From positions 36,430,608-36,494,607 of the forward strand of contig NC_023758.2 of the NCBI RefSeq assembly GCF_000499845.2: a stretch of DNA of 64,000 nucleotides, written 5' to 3'. The DNA is from Phaseolus vulgaris. Taxonomy: Eukaryota > Streptophyta > Magnoliopsida > Fabales > Fabaceae. The notes beneath the pieces were generated by a model. It searched no databases. It saw only the letters and a program-made list of their open reading frames with translations, and had not been told where the DNA came from. Positions within the stretch are counted from its first letter, which is position 1; the number at the start of each line of letters is the position of its first letter. Made by a program: the position numbers and the translations under genes. Positions 59,601 through 64,000 of the stretch are shown here, one piece after another.

Positions 59601-60190
59601 CCACTTCAAACTCACAAAGTCTTTAAATCTACTGTCTTTTTGCCATACATCCAAACTCCTGAAGGGTCTTGGTCCCCAGTCAACAAACACATCCTTAAGG
59701 ACAATTGCACAATGGTCAGAAATAGATCTGTTAAGGACAAACTGTTGGCAACGAGGCCAGGCTTCGAGCCATTCCTTTGATACAAGAACCCTGTCAATCC
59801 TACTCTTTACCAATCCATTGGGTTTATACCAAGTAAACTTCCTGCCTACCAACGGGATGTCAACCAACTCTGATTTTTCAATAAACTCGTTAAAACCTTT
59901 TATTTCTCTAGAATAATCTGACACCGATAACATACTCTTCCTCTCTTCTTGCCGTCTAATAGAGTTAAAGTCTCCAATAACGCACCAGGCCTTTGAACGT
60001 TGATTCAACCTGTAACTATTAATCTCTTCCCAAACCTCTTTCTTCTCCCGTAAGGAGCCCGTAAGGAGCCCGAGCAATATACATTTACTATTGTAACTTG
60101 TAACCCATTGCCAATCTTCCAAACAACTCTCAATAATAGAGAAGTTCCTTCCGATAGAGACATTAGACACGTTATCAATGTGTTGTTGAT
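56611..60190 (-). mobile_element. L1-type LINE, 5' truncated, ORF2 mostly readable
   Basis: The sense 3' end has a poly(A) tail, seen as a T run at 56611-56626, preceded by ttattggtgat. A stem GGACCAC...GTGGTCC lies about 50 bases before it. Only the C-terminal half of the endonuclease remains at the 5' side, so the element is truncated, as is usual for LINEs. No target duplication was found. Confidence 0.88.
56763..60180 (-). pseudogene. LINE ORF2: endonuclease (partial), reverse transcriptase, zf-RVT
   Basis: In sense order: partial endonuclease (AWCVIGDFNSIRR; SRIDRVLVSKEW; SISDHCAIVLKD), reverse transcriptase (SKSPGPDGFNFGFLKFCWD; FRPISLVGCLYKIISK; FFKVDYEKAYDSVSWDF; GLCQGDPLAPFLFLLVAKGL; active site QYADDTLFF at 58320-58331), then thumb and zf-RVT (CCLCGEEEESSCHLFFVC near 57110-57160). 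A frame of 691 codons is open at 58095-60170. Frames then break near 58093, 57830-57700 and 56967. Near the 5' side an 11-bp duplication (60050-60071) shifts the endonuclease frame. The reverse transcriptase core itself looks intact. Confidence 0.9.
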
Positions 60191-60735
60191 TGAGTTGAAA
60201 TTTACGTGATAAAACTGATAGAGTAGTTTGTTCAACGTCTTTCTAGTGATGATGTTTTTTTTTCTCTTTTTTCTGGGCACATTTACACAATACAACAAGA
60301 AAAAAATCATCCCAACAATTTAAATAAACAATCTATCAACATCAATAAAACAACTTAGTTGACACATTTACAAAAAGGAAGTATATTCCAATGGAAATTC
60401 AGTTTCAAATGGCCCTCCATGCTAGACTGATGAAAGAGCAGTGCTAGATCGCCTGCATTCTTTCTTTTTCATGGTGCATTTCTGCACCTACCTTTTGTTA
60501 GATCAAACGAACACATCCTATTAACATCATTCCTTAGATTATCTCAAACGTTCACCAGTTTTATATAATTTTCACTCCTTGTCTTACTTCAGAGATCTTA
60601 AACATGTGATAAGATTTAGATACCAACCTAAATAGGTGCGAAAGTCTCATAACAAACTCAAAAACCAGAACAAGGAACTAACACCACCACCAACATAGCA
60701 GTATATGATGAAGCTTGCTATGCACCCAATATGTA
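60191..60735. other. Sequence between two LINE pieces, nothing recognised
   Basis: No domain, repeat or terminus was seen in this stretch. Confidence 0.4.
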
Positions 60736-60739
60736 AAAA

Positions 60740-61640
60740 CTATATAGCGGAGTCACCTAACATATATCCAATACCAAATACTAACATCACCCCAAAACAT
60801 TGTCTTAGCAGAGTTACCACCAGCAAGCTCAAATATTTAAAAGGAATATCCATTATGGTACACTGAAGGACCTTGGAGAAAGATTGTACCACATTTCTAT
60901 CCACCCCTAAAGCACCAATTTTAATTTTGTGGAAATTCACCCTAGCCCAGACTCTACTTTGAAGCATCTTAGCAGACTCTACTTTGAAGCATCTAAGCAG
61001 TGATTTAATAGCCAAGATGTTTTGAAGGCAGGGTTCATGAAGAGTGTGTCATAACAAACTGTGGTAACTTCACTTCCACTTTGTTAACCCCAATTTTAAA
61101 ACCTGTAAAAAGATTTTTTCTAGCTACTTGATTTACTAGCCTGATAAACCTTGTGTCACAAATTAGAAACAGGAAAGATGCAATTAGATCTCTTATCTAA
61201 GATCTCTAGAAAGTTTTGAATTTCTTGGTAGGGCTACCATTAACAAAAATAGAAATTGAAGAGGATTCTAAGCATGCTCTCATCCATTGTACCCATTGAC
61301 TACAAAATCCATCTATACTCATCATATAGTATTAGAACTCTCAATTAACCGAATTATAAGTTTTGTCATAGTCAATTTTAATCACCATGCTCTCTTTCTT
61401 TTTCTTTTCAATTAGTCAAAAACCTCATTTGTCACGAGTATACTATCTAATAAACCTCTTTGGAATACCTTTTTGAGATATGAATGTAGATTGTGAATGA
61501 TTAAGTTTTTCTAAGACTTTCTTGATTCTAATTGAGATGATTTTTTAAAGAAGTATGTAAGGTCCTTCGTGACCGCTTGAAGAAGTGTCTAGTGAAGGGT
61601 TTGGAGGAGTTTTACAACTTCATTTTTTTTAAGGAGAATG
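60740..61640 (-). pseudogene. Second, older LINE reverse transcriptase relic
   Basis: Reads VNFHKIKIGALGVDRNVVQSF and MDIPFKYLSLLV (60800-60945), equivalent to VNFLKSRLGGIGLDQSSIQRF and TTPFVYLGLPV in the neighbouring LINE, and WVQWMRACLESSSISIFVNGSPTK (61230-61305), equivalent to WIRWIKCCLESASVSVLVNSSPT. Many stops and deletions. A duplicated gcagactctactttgaagcatct lies at about 60948-60995. Confidence 0.8.
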
Positions 61641-62464
61641 GGACGAGGCTTACTTAGGGAACTATTGTTGGGTATGAAGTGTATTGTTGACTAAGAAAAA
61701 TTTAACCACTACAACAGTCAACTTCTTTAGTATTATTATGATTTTTTATTATACTTATTATTAATAACAATATTAATAATACTAATAATATTAATAATAC
61801 TAATAATACTAATAATATTAATCATACTAATAATACTAATGATATTAATAATACTAATAATACTAATAATACTAATAATCTATACCTATATATAAAGGGG
61901 ATTCCCCTCTTAACTACTCTTCATTTTTTTTTTTCATTTTATCCTTATATTAATATTTAATTTTATTATTGTATTATGTTCATTGTGTCATTTTTTATTT
62001 TTTCTACAATATTTGGTATACGTAGTGGAGACGGTTTTGAATTGAAAGAGAGGTGGAATAGTGGTTTTGAATTGAAAGAGATGTGGAAGAACAATTATGA
62101 ATTGAAAGAAAGGTGGGGGAACAATTTGGTTTATTTTCAAAATCAGTTACATTTTATTAATATTAGTAATACTAATAATATTAATAACACTGATAATATT
62201 AATAATACTAATAATATTAATAATACTAATAATATTAATATTATTAATAATACTAATAATACTAATAATATTAATAATACTAATAATACTAATAATAATT
62301 TATAATACTAATAATACTAAAAATATTTTATAATACTAATAATATGAATATAATATTATTAATATTAATAAAATAAATATAATATTAATAATATGAATAT
62401 AATAATAATATGAATATTAATAAAGATAATAATGATAAAGATTTATTTTTATTTTTATTTTTTG
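61641..62464. repeat. AT-rich microsatellite block (taatac/attaat repeats) with a 3 x 30 bp tandem repeat
   Basis: Long runs of taatactaat-type repeats occupy about 61750-61880 and 62155-62440. Between them, three 30-bp units starting tt(t/a)tgaattgaaaga lie at 62035-62064, 62065-62094 and 62095-62124. The 109-codon open frame at 61976-62305 is mostly made from these repeats and is not supported as a gene. Confidence 0.75.
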
Positions 62465-62680
62465 CATTACATACGGATAAATTCGTATGTAATTACATAC
62501 GGATATTACATACAGATTTTTCCGTATGTAATTACATACGGATTCTGGATCCGTATGTAAAGCTTACCTACAACAATTTTACATACGGATTTTTGTCCGT
62601 ATGTAAACCTGTTTTACATACGGATTTTGGGCCTTACATACGGATTTTGGCTGTATGTAATTCCAATTTTTCTTGTAGTG
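62465..62680. mobile_element. CACTA-type right terminus with subterminal repeats
   Basis: About ten direct and inverted copies of tacatacggat, several as pairs, run to 62660. The end ccaatttttcttgtagtg at 62663-62680 is the complement of CACTACAAGAAAAATTGG. The left partner may be at 53503 or lost. Confidence 0.75.
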
Positions 62681-62805
62681 GTTTCGTGACTTCAAGTGAG
62701 AGATTGTTGGGTATGAAGTCAAGACCAATTGGGTTGGGTTGACAAGACACCATATACACAGTTGAAGCGCAGGTGAACATTGTTCCGTGACTTCAAGTGG
62801 GAGAT

Positions 62806-63076
62806 TGTTGGGTATGAAGTCAGGATCAATTGAGTTGGGCTGAGTAGACACCATGTTTTAGTGAGTGGGCTTAATCATTGTGTCCCTTTATTATCTCTAT
62901 TTAAAGAGATCATTGTACTTGTAATTGGTGTGCAACAATATATAATGTAAACCTAATAGTTGTCTGTGTGGATGTAGGTTGCAGTTGACGACCGAACCAC
63001 GTTAAATCATGTGTTGTTTATTTTCTGCAGTTGATTCGTGATTGTGTGTGTTGTTTCCGCGTGCATTTTTCCATCA
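62806..63076 (+). mobile_element. Short copia LTR with its polypurine tract
   Basis: The plus strand reads acttcaagtgggagat then tgttgggtatgaag: a purine tract of the classic copia form directly before a TG start. The end is at ccatca (63076), about 271 bp. A partial duplicate of the tract and LTR start is at 62690-62730, and another tgttgggtatgaag is at 61667-61680. No internal copia genes were found nearby. Confidence 0.65.
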
Positions 63077-63360
63077 ACTATAACTTTGGGCTGCAAGAAT
63101 GAAGGTGAATTCTCCTTTGATGGATCAACGAGCTGAAGGATGGAAAACATAGGAAGATTTAACCTGTTGGTTGGGTTGGGAACATTTATTTTGTCTGGTT
63201 AGTAACTCTTGCAAATTTGGTAGGACATTGTTGCATCTTTGGTCAACAATTTAGCTTTTTTTGTTAGCCTGTGGATTTTTATGTAGCTGTTACAAGGTTG
63301 GGACACCCCTAAAGTGTCATTTTAATTTTAATTTATTCTTTGCTGATAAAAAAAAGAGAT
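63077..63360 (+). other. Probable LINE 3' untranslated end
   Basis: T-rich sequence with a stem GACAC...GTGTC (63302-63318), then tttgctgataaaaaaaa at 63340-63356. Layout (stem, T/A-rich spacer, gctgat, A tail) is like the LINE ending at 56611 on the other strand. Confidence 0.5.
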
Positions 63361-63455
63361 GTTTTTTAAAAATAATATTATAGGAGTAATTCACAATGAT
63401 TTCCCTATAGTTTAGGTTAATTCGGTTAGTTGGTAAAATAAATAAAAAAAAGTTA

Positions 63456-63837
63456 CATTACAAGAAAATCATGCAATAGAAACCAATTTTAGAAACAGAA
63501 AATAATTAGTGGTTATAGTAACTAAATTAGAGATAATTTTAGGGACTGAATAAATTTTTGGTTTCTAAATTAATTTATATTATTGTTAAATGATTTCTAA
63601 ATTGGTATCTAATTAGTAACTAAGGTTTTTGCTACTAAATTTAGAATCTAAATAATTGGTAGTTAAAACTTTGATAGCTAATTAGATACCAATTTAGAAA
63701 CTATTTCACAATAATATAAACTAATTTAGAAACCAAAAATTTTTTAGTTTCTAAAATGGTCTCTAATTTAGTTACTATTGCACCTAATTATTTTTGTCTC
63801 TAAAAATTGGTTTCTATTTGATGATTTTATTGTAGTG
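63456..63837. mobile_element. Non-autonomous CACTA-type foldback element, fresher copy
   Basis: 382 bp. The left end is cattacaagaaaatcat and the right end is the complement of cactacaataaaatcat; about 50 bases of each end pair, and most of the rest is also self-complementary. An exact TTA duplication flanks it (63453-63455 and 63838-63840). No coding capacity. Confidence 0.85.
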
Positions 63838-64000
63838 TTAGTTTAGATAGATTTTTTTTTCACAAATTTCTTAGAAAAATAATTAACAAAAATAATTTTT
63901 TTTATAAGTTAAACTTATTTTATGAGTAAATTAATTTATAAAAATTGTAAAATATACTTTTTTTCTAAATTTTTATCTTTAGGATATAAAAGCTTTGTAA

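Noticed and set aside
61976..62305. 109-codon open frame with a ten-residue repeat (FELKERWNSG type)
   Set aside because: The repeat comes from 3 x 30 bp tandem DNA and the tail from AAT-type repeats; no promoter or homologue is known.
62465..62680. CRISPR-like appearance of repeated tacatacggat
   Set aside because: Spacing is irregular, orientations are mixed and the block ends in a CACTA terminus, so these are subterminal repeats in a plant genome.

Overview
The window reads as nuclear DNA of a flowering plant, most likely a papilionoid legume. It is AT-rich, has intronless berberine-bridge-enzyme-like (BBE-like) genes, and is dominated by plant transposons: CACTA, Athila and Tat Ty3-gypsy, SIRE/Maximus-like Ty1-copia, and L1-type LINEs. 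The legume placement is an inference from the retrotransposon style; no single sequence proves it. No rRNA, tRNA or CRISPR array was recognised.

Layout. 1-6138: the 3' part of a CACTA (En/Spm) element, with a broken TNP2 transposase, an apparently intact ten-exon second gene ending in a Ulp1-like peptidase domain, subterminal repeats and the 3' terminus. 9133-10713 (+): BBE-like gene 1. 12.0-19.1 kb: a non-autonomous CACTA-type foldback element, a deleted gypsy relic, an Athila-type LTR, a CACTA terminus and a LINE fragment. 19429-21042 (-): BBE-like gene 2. 22.8-26.3 kb: a LINE fragment, a copia relic and a copia solo LTR. 26.5-45.3 kb: a nested cluster in which an old Tat-type gypsy is split by a young gag-protease-only Athila element (26594-33728), a solo copia LTR (34950-36009) and a full-length but dead SIRE-like copia (36361-45228). 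46624-48234 (-): BBE-like gene 3. 52.7-64 kb: an orphan copy of the copia accessory ORF, CACTA-type ends, a LINE with nearly intact ORF2, a second LINE relic, AT-rich microsatellites, a copia LTR and a second foldback element.

The host genes are three predicted secreted FAD-linked oxidases. Genes 2 and 3 are close paralogues that share coding sequence, the TATA region and about 1.5-2 kb of recognisable upstream homology, so they come from a segmental duplication; most of the 25 kb now between them is retrotransposon. Gene 1 is a more distant relative. All three keep both flavin-attachment residues, a His and a Cys 62 residues apart, but differ at the position thought to gate oxygen access and at an active-site Gln.

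Several insertions have exact target-site duplications (CTACC, TGATC, GTACA, TTA twice) and equal-length LTRs, so the order of events can be partly reconstructed. I see no clearly new defence or metabolic system. The most unusual items are the gag-protease-only Athila element, the accessory ORF carried by the copia family, and the CACTA peptidase gene that is open while its transposase is dead. All comparisons between copies were made by eye.
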